A stretch of DNA of 64,000 nt, from the NCBI RefSeq assembly GCF_003234935.1, contig NZ_QKSB01000001.1, positions 832,314 through 896,313 on the forward strand. Direction: 5' to 3'. The stretch's first letter is position 1; each line of letters starts with the position of its first letter. This DNA comes from Putridiphycobacter roseus (GTDB taxonomy: Bacteria; Bacteroidota; Bacteroidia; Flavobacteriales_D; Crocinitomicaceae). This document shows, piece by piece, positions 36,730 through 45,444 of this stretch. Made by a program: the position numbers and the translations under genes. The notes beneath the pieces are model-generated. The model made no database searches. It was not told where the DNA came from and saw only the letters and a list, made by a program, of their open reading frames with translations.

Positions 36730-38057
36730 TATTGCAGGACATTTTTTCTCTCGGCATCTAATTTAATCAATGTAAAGAGTAAAACAGTAAAACTCATCAT
36801 ACTGGAACCACCATAACTGAAAAATGGTAATGGAATTCCAATTACCGGTGCCAATCCAATGGCCATGCCGATATTAATTAGCATATGAAAAAAAAAGATT
36901 CCCAAAACACAATAGGCATAAATCCGGGTAAATCTAGACCGCTGTCTTTCGGCCACGGTAATAATTTTCATCATTAAACCTATATACAGTCCAATTAACA
37001 AAGAAGCACCTAAAAAGCCGCGTTCTTCAGACCAAGTACAGAAAATAAAATCGGTGCTTTGCATGGGAACATGGCGCTGATTAGCATTGGCTAATTTAGC
37101 CTGCATGAATCCATTCCCCATAAAACCACCAGAACCAATGGCTGCTTTAGAACGATTGATATTATATCCTTTACCATCTGGATCAACAATTTTCCCTAGT
37201 AATAAATCAATTCTTTCCTTTTGGTGACTTTGTAGAATATTAGTATAACCAACTTCTACAAAATTTACAAAAACTATAGAAATTAAAAAACCACCAATAA
37301 TTACACGATATAAACTCTTTCTATTTCTAGGTATAACATAATTTTTGACCATAAAAATAGAAACCAATCCCAACAAAGTAATAAACAAAAATATACCAAA
37401 CTTCCCAGTCACTTTAATTTTTGTAAAAGGGATAAAAAATGTATTATCTGCCACAATCAATGTAATAACAGCCACAATTACTGCGACTATACCGAACAAG
37501 ATTATGTTACCGGAAAGACCTTCTCTATAAAGCACCAATACGAAGGAAACAAAGATGATAAAAGTACCAGCATCTGGTTGTAATAAAACAAGGATAGAAG
37601 GTATGCCTAGAATCAAACCTATTCTAAATTTAGATTTAAATTCTTTAAATTGACTACCCATTTCAGCTATATATTTAGCCAATGCTAAACTGATGCCAAT
37701 TTTAGCAAACTCTGAGGGTTGAATACCAACACTACCTATACCAAACCAGGACCTAGCTCCATTAATGGGACTAGTAAAAAGGACCAGCAATAGCAGTAAC
37801 ATTGTAAAACCGTATACCCAATAGGCATTTTTCTTTATAAAAGACCCATCCAGCAATAAAATAGAGAGCCCAAAAAACAAGGATATTCCAATCCACATAA
37901 ATTGCTTTCCATATTCTGTAGATAGGCTAAAAATCATAGGATGCTCCACATCATAAACTGCAGCATAAATATTAGAAAGGCCTAAAGAGACTAAAATCAG
38001 GTAGAGGCCAATTAGCACCCAGTCCACATCTCCTAAGATTGCATATTTTCTTCTCAT
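36729..38057 (-). CDS. rodA: rod shape-determining protein RodA (SEDS glycosyltransferase)
   Basis: 442 residues, ten or more membrane helices. SEDS motifs: SWFGIGSVGIQPSEFAKIG, LLQPDAGTFIIF, AKLANANQRHVPMQSTDFIFCTWSEERGF and VIGIPLPFFSYGGSSMMSF. RodA polymerises glycan strands with PBP2 in the elongasome. The gene overlaps mrdA by 4 nt. It is somewhat longer than the E. coli protein, with an extra segment between helices (about residues 210-290), as usual in this phylum. Confidence 0.94.
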   Translation of the reverse strand: MRRKYAILGDVDWVLIGLYLILVSLGLSNIYAAVYDVEHPMIFSLSTEYGKQFMWIGISLFFGLSILLLDGSFIKKNAYWVYGFTMLLLLLVLFTSPINGARSWFGIGSVGIQPSEFAKIGISLALAKYIAEMGSQFKEFKSKFRIGLILGIPSILVLLQPDAGTFIIFVSFVLVLYREGLSGNIILFGIVAVIVAVITLIVADNTFFIPFTKIKVTGKFGIFLFITLLGLVSIFMVKNYVIPRNRKSLYRVIIGGFLISIVFVNFVEVGYTNILQSHQKERIDLLLGKIVDPDGKGYNINRSKAAIGSGGFMGNGFMQAKLANANQRHVPMQSTDFIFCTWSEERGFLGASLLIGLYIGLMMKIITVAERQRSRFTRIYAYCVLGIFFFHMLINIGMAIGLAPVIGIPLPFFSYGGSSMMSFTVLLFTLIKLDAERKNVLQ

Positions 38058-39871
38058 TTACCCAATATTAAATTTGCTTCTAATATTCTCTTTTCCCTTT
38101 TAATCGAACTTGGCGAGATAGCATTGGTTAAATACTTTTCTATCATCAAACTTGCAATTGGAGCAGCCCAAGTCCCGCCGAAACCAGCATTTTCTATGTA
38201 TACTGAAATTGCGATTTTTGGATCATCTTTAGGCGCAAAGGCGATAAAAATAGAATGATCTTCCCCATGTGGATTCTGCGCTGTTCCTGTTTTACCACAG
38301 ATAGCAATACTGTCTAAACGAGCCCTTCTAGCCGTTCCACCAGCTTCATTTACCACCCGATACATTCCATCCACTACATAGCTGAAATTTTCAGCATCTA
38401 CTTTAGTCTTGTGCTTTTTTTGAAAAATGGAAGCTATGGTATCATTTTCAATGTTTTTTATAAAGTGAGGTGGGTAATAGTAACCTCGGTTGGCCATTAT
38501 AGCTGCTAAATTGGCCATTTCAATTGGATTAACTAAAACCTCTCCTTGACCAATAGAAATAGAGAAAATAGTACTAAACATCCACCTGTGCTCACCATAA
38601 ATCCGATCATAATAGCTTTTACCAGGTATTAACCCTCTACTTACCCCATTTAAATCGGTAGGTAATGTTTTACCCATTCCAAAACTTTGCACATAGTCTT
38701 GCCAGATATCCAAACCAATACCAGCATCAATATACCCATTTGGTGATTTATTTTGTTGAATAATTTTTTTGGTCAGGTGATAAAAATAAGGATTACAAGA
38801 CATTTTAACGCCATCTGAAATAGTTTGAGCTGTTGGATGATTGTGACAACCTACCAAGCTTTTTGTACAAGGAAAACTACTATTTGAAGTGACTACTCCT
38901 TCTTGCAGGCCAATTAAAGCCATCATTAATTTAAAAGTCGATCCTGGCGGATAGGTAGACATAGAAGCACGGTTAAAAAGTGGCTTCAAAGAATCTTTAT
39001 ATAAATCCATGTAATTATTGCCCAAATTTCTACCGACCAATAGATTTGGGTCGTAAGTAGGCGAAGTCACCAAACTAAGTATTTCACCTGAACTAGGTTC
39101 GATAGCAACAATACATCCAATTTTATTCTGCATTAATCGCTCACCATAAGCTTGGAGTTCTGCATCTATTCCCAATTGAATATTTTTTCCTTGAATCGCA
39201 ACTGTATCAAATTTTCCATTTTCAAAACTACCTGTAAAAACACCTATGGCATTCTGCAAAATATACCGCACCCCTCTTTTACCACGTAAAACCGACTCAT
39301 ATTCTTTTTCAATCCCACTTCTACCAATATAATCTCCCGACTTGTAATACCCATCTTTTTGAATGTCACTTTTATTGACTTCATTCATATAGCCCAGCAT
39401 CTGTGCGCCTATTGGTTTAGGGTAAGTTCTTAAAGTCCTTTCTTCTTCAATAAACCCGGGATACTTATACAGTTCAGGTCCTATTTGTGTATAGTCTTTT
39501 GGAGAAATTTGTTTTTCAAAAATAGATGACTTTCTTTTGGAATACTTTCTTGCCTTATTCATCCTAGTCGTATAATCTTCGATTGGAATGTTAAGCAATT
39601 TTGCAAATTCCACTGAATCTACACCTTCCGTTTCTCGTGGTATTACCAATAAATTATAAAAAACTTGGTTATCGATCAGGATTTTATCATTACGGTCATA
39701 TACTATTCCCCGTGCTGGATAAGTAACTAATTTATTCTCTGAAATTTCTGCAGCCCTTAATTTCCATTGGTCATCAATCAACTGCATATATGCTAACCGA
39801 AATATAAAAACGGATCCTATCAATAAGATTAGAAACGTAATTACGAATTTTCGATTGTCAAAGTTATTCAT
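38054..39871 (-). CDS. mrdA: penicillin-binding protein 2
   Basis: 605 residues. One N-terminal membrane helix, a PBP dimerisation domain (ARGIVYDRNDKIL at about 54-66) and a transpeptidase domain with active-site STFK (YPPGSTFKLMMAL), SxN-type SCNPYFY and KTG (ICGKTGTAQNPHGEDH). A class B enzyme that crosslinks peptidoglycan during rod growth together with RodA. It begins 1 nt after mreD ends and overlaps rodA by 4 nt. Confidence 0.94.
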   Translation of the reverse strand: MNNFDNRKFVITFLILLIGSVFIFRLAYMQLIDDQWKLRAAEISENKLVTYPARGIVYDRNDKILIDNQVFYNLLVIPRETEGVDSVEFAKLLNIPIEDYTTRMNKARKYSKRKSSIFEKQISPKDYTQIGPELYKYPGFIEEERTLRTYPKPIGAQMLGYMNEVNKSDIQKDGYYKSGDYIGRSGIEKEYESVLRGKRGVRYILQNAIGVFTGSFENGKFDTVAIQGKNIQLGIDAELQAYGERLMQNKIGCIVAIEPSSGEILSLVTSPTYDPNLLVGRNLGNNYMDLYKDSLKPLFNRASMSTYPPGSTFKLMMALIGLQEGVVTSNSSFPCTKSLVGCHNHPTAQTISDGVKMSCNPYFYHLTKKIIQQNKSPNGYIDAGIGLDIWQDYVQSFGMGKTLPTDLNGVSRGLIPGKSYYDRIYGEHRWMFSTIFSISIGQGEVLVNPIEMANLAAIMANRGYYYPPHFIKNIENDTIASIFQKKHKTKVDAENFSYVVDGMYRVVNEAGGTARRARLDSIAICGKTGTAQNPHGEDHSIFIAFAPKDDPKIAISVYIENAGFGGTWAAPIASLMIEKYLTNAISPSSIKREKRILEANLILGK

Positions 39872-40384
39872 TTATTTACTTGGTTTATAAAATAAAAACT
39901 GAAAGATGAAAATCAATATAAAGGAAGCCAAACTACTAAATATCACTTTTAAAACCAATAAGCCTATGAGGTCGAATCTAAAAATTTCAAAGGCAAAAAA
40001 CCAGGTATGGTGTAAAATTAGGCATACAAAAGCATAAGCTAAAAACCAAGTATACCCCATATCGTGCACAGTAGGTAATTTATTATTTTCATAGCCATCC
40101 CTAGGCTGTAATACTTTTAATATAAACGGTCGTATATAGGCTAAAAATAAACTAGCAGAAGTGTGTAAACCAAAAGTATCGCTTAAGATATCCAAACCGA
40201 ATCCCATTATCAGCGCTATACCCATTGCCAACAAAACGTTTGTTTCAAACGGCAACATCATAATTGCAATCACATAAACCATGGGATAAACATATATTGA
40301 CAGGGCAATATTATTAATAATTAATCCTTGAATTAATAAAAAAGCAACAAAGTAAATACCATATTGAATCCATTGATTACTCAT
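39872..40384 (-). CDS. mreD: rod shape-determining protein MreD
   Basis: 170 residues with about five membrane helices (IYFVAFLLIQGLIINNIALS at the N-terminus). Weakly conserved in sequence, identified by size, topology, the GLDILSDTFGLHTSA segment and its place between mreC (8-nt overlap) and mrdA (adjacent). Inner-membrane part of the elongasome. Confidence 0.9.
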   Translation of the reverse strand: MSNQWIQYGIYFVAFLLIQGLIINNIALSIYVYPMVYVIAIMMLPFETNVLLAMGIALIMGFGLDILSDTFGLHTSASLFLAYIRPFILKVLQPRDGYENNKLPTVHDMGYTWFLAYAFVCLILHHTWFFAFEIFRFDLIGLLVLKVIFSSLASFILIFIFQFLFYKPSK

Positions 40385-41198
40385 AATACTTATGTTCTAA
40401 TTTATCTTTTTCCATTTTAAAAATGTTTTTTATTATATAAACATGTCCCAAAGCACTAAAATTAACCGTAAAATCAATGTTTATACTCAAAGTCGCAGCA
40501 CCATTTTCAATCTTAGCTTCGCTTACTACGCCCACCGGAATTCCAATAGGAAAGTGTCCATTACTTCCTTTGGTATATACTGTATCACCCACCACTATCT
40601 GAGCACTTGAGGTAATACCTTTTACTTTTCCAACTTTATTATCTCTCCCATTCCAATCCAAACTACCCATAATATCATTCACTTCCACTATAATATTAAT
40701 TCTTTCTGAAAGTAAAGTCCTTATAATGGCGTAATGCTTTGATACATCAATTACAAAACCAATAATTCCATCAGAAACTATTACCCCCATATCTTTTTCA
40801 ACGCCGGCTAAACTGCCTTTATTAATCGTAGCAAAATTATTTAACTTATGGTTAGAAAAATTGATAACGGTTGCCGCTATAAACTGGTATTGTTGTTCAT
40901 AAACAGAATCATTTATTTGAAACAATTGTTGTTGTAGCGCATAATAGCTCATGGGCAATTTCCCCAACAATTCAGCATTTTCATTCGCCAATATTACATT
41001 ATTTTTTTCGAGATCAAAATGACGTGTAATATTGTACCTTTTTTGTAAAAACCAACTGGAAATTGCATTAGTAGAATTTACAAAACTAGCTTTATGATAA
41101 TTTTTACTGTTAAAAAAAAGTCCTAAGACAAAAATTTGAAGGACCATAAAAATTAAGAAATTTCTAAAACGTTTTAAAAACTTAAATAAATTTCTCAT
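40377..41198 (-). CDS. mreC: rod shape-determining protein MreC
   Basis: 273 residues: a short cytoplasmic tail, one membrane helix (about 15-32), a coiled coil (about 65-95) and two beta domains with FINK-type FATINKGSLAGVEKDMGV, RTLLSERINIIVEV, LDWNGRD and YTKGSNGHFPIGIPVGVV. Periplasmic scaffold that links MreB to PBP2. Starts 36 nt after mreB. Confidence 0.93.
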   Translation of the reverse strand: MRNLFKFLKRFRNFLIFMVLQIFVLGLFFNSKNYHKASFVNSTNAISSWFLQKRYNITRHFDLEKNNVILANENAELLGKLPMSYYALQQQLFQINDSVYEQQYQFIAATVINFSNHKLNNFATINKGSLAGVEKDMGVIVSDGIIGFVIDVSKHYAIIRTLLSERINIIVEVNDIMGSLDWNGRDNKVGKVKGITSSAQIVVGDTVYTKGSNGHFPIGIPVGVVSEAKIENGAATLSINIDFTVNFSALGHVYIIKNIFKMEKDKLEHKYYE

Positions 41199-41234
41199 TT
41201 TATGCTTAGGTACTTCTTAATTTACTCCTAAATT

Positions 41235-42263
41235 TTAACGTTCTAGGAATTGGAATTTATCGATATTTTTCAAGGCAATACTCGTCCCTCTTGCTACAGC
41301 TCTCAATGGATCTTCAGCAATATGTACAGGCAGTTTCGTTTTTAAAGATATTCTATAATCTAATCCACGCAACATAGAACCTCCACCTGCTAAATAGATC
41401 CCAGTTTTGTATATATCAGCAGACAATTCGGGTGGTGTCATTTCCAAAGCATTCAAAATTGCCTCTTCTATTTTAGCAATACTTTTATCTAAGGCATGCG
41501 CAATTTCACCATAGGAAATCATGATTTCTTTTGGAATACCAGTCATTAAATCTCTCCCTCTAACCGGATAAGGATCCGGCGCTTGTTCATCTGGTAATTC
41601 TGTGATTGCTGAACCTACTTCTATTTTAATTTGTTCCGCGGTTCTTTCTCCCACCAAAATATTATGTTGACGACGCATGTATTCTTCAATATCACGGGTA
41701 AAGTCATCCCCTGCCACACGAATAGATTTATCGCAAACTATCCCTCCAAGGGCAATAACCGCAATTTCTGAAGTACCACCTCCAATATCAATAATCATGT
41801 TACCCATAGGCTCTATGACATCAATACCAATACCAATAGCTGCTGCCATTGGTTCGTGTATTAAAAATACTTCCTTCGCACCTGCATGTTCTGCAGAATC
41901 ACGAACCGCTCTTTTTTCAACTTCCGTAATTCCAGAAGGAATACAAATAACCATTCTTAAACTAGGGTTAAATAACCTTGATGAAGTATTAATCATCTTA
42001 ATCATTCCGCGTATCATTTGCTCTGCCGATTCAAAATCAGCGATAACGCCATCTTTTAAAGGACGAACCGTTTCGATTAATTTATGGGTTTTTCCATGCA
42101 TTTGTTGCGCTTTTTTACCAATTGCAACAATTTTACCACTTTGAATATCCCTGGCAACGATACTTGGTTCATCAACAACCACTTTGTCGTTCATTATTAT
42201 TAGGGTATTTGCCGTACCTAAATCTATGGCAATTTCTTGTGATAAAAAATCAAATAGTCCCAT
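41235..42263 (-). CDS. mreB: rod shape-determining protein MreB
   Basis: 342 residues, full length. Actin-fold motifs: IAIDLGTANTLI (phosphate 1), EPMAAAIGIGID, MIIDIGGGTSEIAVI (phosphate 2) and YLAGGGSMLRG (adenosine). Cytoplasmic filament that directs lateral wall synthesis. First of mreBCD-mrdA-rodA; purH lies 72 nt upstream on the same strand and may be part of the same transcript. Confidence 0.96.
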   Translation of the reverse strand: MGLFDFLSQEIAIDLGTANTLIIMNDKVVVDEPSIVARDIQSGKIVAIGKKAQQMHGKTHKLIETVRPLKDGVIADFESAEQMIRGMIKMINTSSRLFNPSLRMVICIPSGITEVEKRAVRDSAEHAGAKEVFLIHEPMAAAIGIGIDVIEPMGNMIIDIGGGTSEIAVIALGGIVCDKSIRVAGDDFTRDIEEYMRRQHNILVGERTAEQIKIEVGSAITELPDEQAPDPYPVRGRDLMTGIPKEIMISYGEIAHALDKSIAKIEEAILNALEMTPPELSADIYKTGIYLAGGGSMLRGLDYRISLKTKLPVHIAEDPLRAVARGTSIALKNIDKFQFLER

Positions 42264-42335
42264 CCTTTATTTTTCCGTTGTATTAAGCTTACTAATATAT
42301 TAAATTCAAACTAACTTTTTACTTAAAAGTTGATT

Positions 42336-43865
42336 TTAGTGTTTAAAATGTCTATTTCCTGTAAAAACCATACTCATTCCATTTGCATCACAATAATCAA
42401 TTGACAATTGATCTTTAATAGAACCACCTGGTTGAATGACACTTGTGATTCCAGCATTTTTTGCAATTTCTACACAATCAGGAAAAGGGAAAAACGCATC
42501 AGATGCCATTACCGCACCATTTAAGTCGAAATTAAATGACTTCGCTTTATGAATAGCTTGTTCCAGAGCATCTACTCTTGAAGTTTGACCAGTTCCGCAA
42601 GCAAATAATTGCTTATTTTTAGCCAATACAATAGTATTTGATTTAGTATGTTTTACCAATTTATTAGCAAATTCTAAATCCGTTAATTCAGTAGCACTAG
42701 GTGCCAATTTAGTTGCGGTTTTAAAGTCTTTAATTTGATCCGTCACCAAATCTTTATCTTGTACCAAAACACCATTTAAAATTGTTCTGGATTGTTTACT
42801 TGGTAAAACACAATCTTTTTGAATTAAAATCACTCGATTTTTCTTTCCTTTTAAAACTTCTAAAGCATCCGCATCATAAGCCGGCGCAATTACTACTTCA
42901 CAAAACAACTTGTGAATTTCATTTGCAGTAGCCAAGTCAATTTTCTTATTAGCAATTAAAATACCACCAAAAGCAGAAACTGGATCCCCGGCCAAAGCAT
43001 CATTATAAGCTTCTAAAAGGGTCGGTCTTGTTGCCAAGCCACAAGCATTATTATGTTTTAATATAGCAAAGGTTGGATCGTCATTTTTAAACTCATTCAT
43101 ATAGTTTACCGCAGCATCTACATCCAACAAGTTATTATAGGATAACTCTTTACCATGTAACTTATCAAAAATAGCATCTAAGTCGCCATAAAAAGTACCT
43201 TTTTGATGTGGGTTTTCACCATATCTTAAAGCATTTGGTTGATTAAAGCTTTGTTTAAAGCTTCTGGTTTGATTCGGTTCAAAATAATTAAAAATGTGGG
43301 TATCATAATGAGAAGAAACATTGAATGCCTCTCCAGCAAAAGATTTTCTATCTTCAATTGAAGTCTCCCCATTTCCACTTTCCAACAAAGCTAAAAAGGG
43401 TTCGTATTGATTCATAGAAGGTATAATTACCACATCTTGATAATTTTTTGCTGCTGCACGAATCAAAGAAATACCACCTATGTCAATTTTTTCAATAATA
43501 TCTGCATGACTAGCACCAGAATTTACTGTATCTTCAAACGGGTATAAATCGACAATTACCAAATCAATCTCTGGAATTTCAAACTCTGAAATTTGCGCTT
43601 GATCCTCACTTAATGATCTACGATTTAATATACCACCAAATATTTTTGGGTGCAAAGTTTTTACTCTCCCCCCTAATATAGAAGGATATGACGTCAACTC
43701 CTCTACTGGAATTACTGAAATTCCTAAATTTTCAATATAAGATTGTGTACCACCAGTTGAATAGATTACAACTCCTAAATCATTTAATTTCTTTACAATT
43801 GGATCTAATCCATCTTTACTAAATACGGAAATTAGCGCATTTTTAATTTTTTTTACTTCAGCCAT
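42336..43865 (-). CDS. purH: bifunctional AICAR transformylase/IMP cyclohydrolase
   Basis: 509 residues. N-terminal IMP cyclohydrolase domain (NALISVFSKDGLDPIV, ISTGG-like IYSTGGTQSYIE, GGRVKTLHPKIFGGIL). C-terminal transformylase with LRYGENPHQKGTFY, ILKHNNACGLA, SAFGGI and SDAFFPFPD. Catalyses the last two steps of purine synthesis. A TAAATTTG element at 43893-43900 upstream is a possible -7 box. Confidence 0.96.
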   Translation of the reverse strand: MAEVKKIKNALISVFSKDGLDPIVKKLNDLGVVIYSTGGTQSYIENLGISVIPVEELTSYPSILGGRVKTLHPKIFGGILNRRSLSEDQAQISEFEIPEIDLVIVDLYPFEDTVNSGASHADIIEKIDIGGISLIRAAAKNYQDVVIIPSMNQYEPFLALLESGNGETSIEDRKSFAGEAFNVSSHYDTHIFNYFEPNQTRSFKQSFNQPNALRYGENPHQKGTFYGDLDAIFDKLHGKELSYNNLLDVDAAVNYMNEFKNDDPTFAILKHNNACGLATRPTLLEAYNDALAGDPVSAFGGILIANKKIDLATANEIHKLFCEVVIAPAYDADALEVLKGKKNRVILIQKDCVLPSKQSRTILNGVLVQDKDLVTDQIKDFKTATKLAPSATELTDLEFANKLVKHTKSNTIVLAKNKQLFACGTGQTSRVDALEQAIHKAKSFNFDLNGAVMASDAFFPFPDCVEIAKNAGITSVIQPGGSIKDQLSIDYCDANGMSMVFTGNRHFKH

Positions 43866-43990
43866 TCTATTTTACCCTTGGAAATATAAGTGCAAATTTA
43901 GGATAAATACTAGGATAATTTTGTTGAAAACTTAATTAATTCAAGATTTTTTAGTATTCGAAGTTGTTATTTGATTATTTGATGGAATAT

Positions 43991-45268
43991 TTATTTATTT
44001 TCTCGAATAAAAGGAGTAATTTTTGTCTGGTCTAATTTTGCTTTTATAGGTTCAATAAATTTTAAATAATCTTGTAACAAAGAATCAGGCATTGGTGTAG
44101 AGGGTTGGAATTTTTCTGTACGGTGGTTAATTTGTTTACCATTTTTCCAAAAACGATAACACACATGTGGGCCAGTAGCTAAACCAGTACTACCTACAAA
44201 GCCAATAATTTGTCCTTGTTTCACATAAACACCTTTTTTAATACCTGAAGCAAAGCCAGTCATGTGCAAATACTGCGTTGTGTAGGTATCGTTATGCTTT
44301 ACTTTTACATAGTTTCCATTTCCCCTTGTATATGCTGCTGCTATCACATAACCATCTGCAGTCGACCAGATAGGTGTTCCTTTTGGCGCAGCATAGTCTG
44401 TGCCTAAGTGAGATTTCCACCGGCGCTGAACAGGGTGAAACCTTCTATTGGAATAGCTGGAACTAATTCTGGAATATTTTACGGGTGACATTAAAAACTT
44501 CCGTTTCATTTCCTTACCGTTTTCATCAAACACACCTACTTTATTTTTGGCACTATCCAACACATAATAAAAAGAATAGAATTCTTTGTTCTGGTGCTTA
44601 AAATAGGCATATTTAATATCTCCAATATCATAAGGATTACCATCTACACTTTTTTCATTGTAAATAACTTTAAATTGGTCACCAGGATGTAATTTAAAGA
44701 AATCAATAGTCCATGCAAAAAGCCCTGATATCTCTTCTGCCATTTCCCCAGTCATATTAATGTTTTTTAACTGTTGATTAATGGCAACCGTTAAGTTAGA
44801 ATTGGCTATAATTTCAGCACTTAATATCTTCTCTTCCACCGCGTGTGGCTTAACTTCCAAAGACACTTCTACAGAATCGGTAAAGTTAAAAACAACATAT
44901 TCCACTTCATTTTTAGGGTAAACACAATATAGCAATCGTGCTGCAGTATCTTTTTTTGATTGCAACAACATTACTGGCGTACCCGTTGTTACATATTTTA
45001 ACCCAATACTGCTATCAGCAGCCATCTCAGCCGCGGTATTGATGTACCATTGTGAAATATCATACGGCGCAAATAAATGACTCAAGGTACTGTTGGGGAC
45101 AATTGTATCGTAATGAATTTGAAAGGAGTCTAATGTAAAACCATATGCTATAGGCGACGGCAACACAGAATCAATCACTTCTACCACTTCTTTAACTTTG
45201 GTTTTTGATTCATTTTTACAACTGATAATAAAAACAAATCCTAAGAGTAGAAGTGAAAGTTTGTACAT
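43991..45268 (-). CDS. M23-family peptidase lipoprotein
   Basis: 425 residues from ATG at 45268 (MYKLSLLLLGFVFIISCKNES), giving a lipoprotein signal with Cys17; the longer frame from 45394 was rejected. A central opacity-associated (OapA)/LysM-like region (about 200-290, HPGDQFKVIYNEKSVDG). The M23 domain follows with HLGTDYAAPKGTPI (HxxxD), GNGNYVKVKHNDTYTTQYLHM and GPHVCYRFWKNGKQI. Normally the last motif is HxH; here the second, zinc-binding His is Cys. A periplasmic wall hydrolase or an inactive regulator of one. Confidence 0.88.
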   Translation of the reverse strand: MYKLSLLLLGFVFIISCKNESKTKVKEVVEVIDSVLPSPIAYGFTLDSFQIHYDTIVPNSTLSHLFAPYDISQWYINTAAEMAADSSIGLKYVTTGTPVMLLQSKKDTAARLLYCVYPKNEVEYVVFNFTDSVEVSLEVKPHAVEEKILSAEIIANSNLTVAINQQLKNINMTGEMAEEISGLFAWTIDFFKLHPGDQFKVIYNEKSVDGNPYDIGDIKYAYFKHQNKEFYSFYYVLDSAKNKVGVFDENGKEMKRKFLMSPVKYSRISSSYSNRRFHPVQRRWKSHLGTDYAAPKGTPIWSTADGYVIAAAYTRGNGNYVKVKHNDTYTTQYLHMTGFASGIKKGVYVKQGQIIGFVGSTGLATGPHVCYRFWKNGKQINHRTEKFQPSTPMPDSLLQDYLKFIEPIKAKLDQTKITPFIRENK

Positions 45269-45280
45269 GTGTTTTTTTGG

Positions 45281-45313
45281 CAAAAATAATAAAACAAACG
45301 GGGAATACACAAG
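45281..45313 (-). promoter_or_regulatory. putative promoter for M23 peptidase gene
   Basis: On the minus strand CTTG (45313-45310), 21 nt, then TATTTTTG (45288-45281): -7 fits TAnnTTTG, -33 has one mismatch. It lies just before the chosen start at 45268 and inside the longer reading, which supports the shorter protein. Confidence 0.5.
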
Positions 45314-45382
45314 CTTAAAGATAATGTTTATTAAGGGATGTTTGTTTAGAATTATTTGCCTAACGCAATATATTATATGCAC

Positions 45383-45420
45383 AAAAAAAACCACCTGTTA
45401 CACATTAGTAACAGGTGGTT
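45383..45420 (-). terminator. intrinsic terminator of PA-domain T9SS gene
   Basis: On the minus strand a 13-bp stem (AACCACCTGTTAC with GTAACAGGTGGTT) with a 6-nt loop, followed by an eight-T run. It ends the gene whose stop is at 45445. The core stem is almost the same as that of the hairpin at 62125-62152. Confidence 0.9.
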
Positions 45421-45444
45421 CAATATAAATCAAAAAGAGATTAA

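Noticed and set aside
45269..45394. Longer M23 peptidase start at 45394
   Set aside because: The added residues are encoded by the upstream spacer and cross a likely promoter and part of a terminator; 45268 gives a normal lipoprotein signal.
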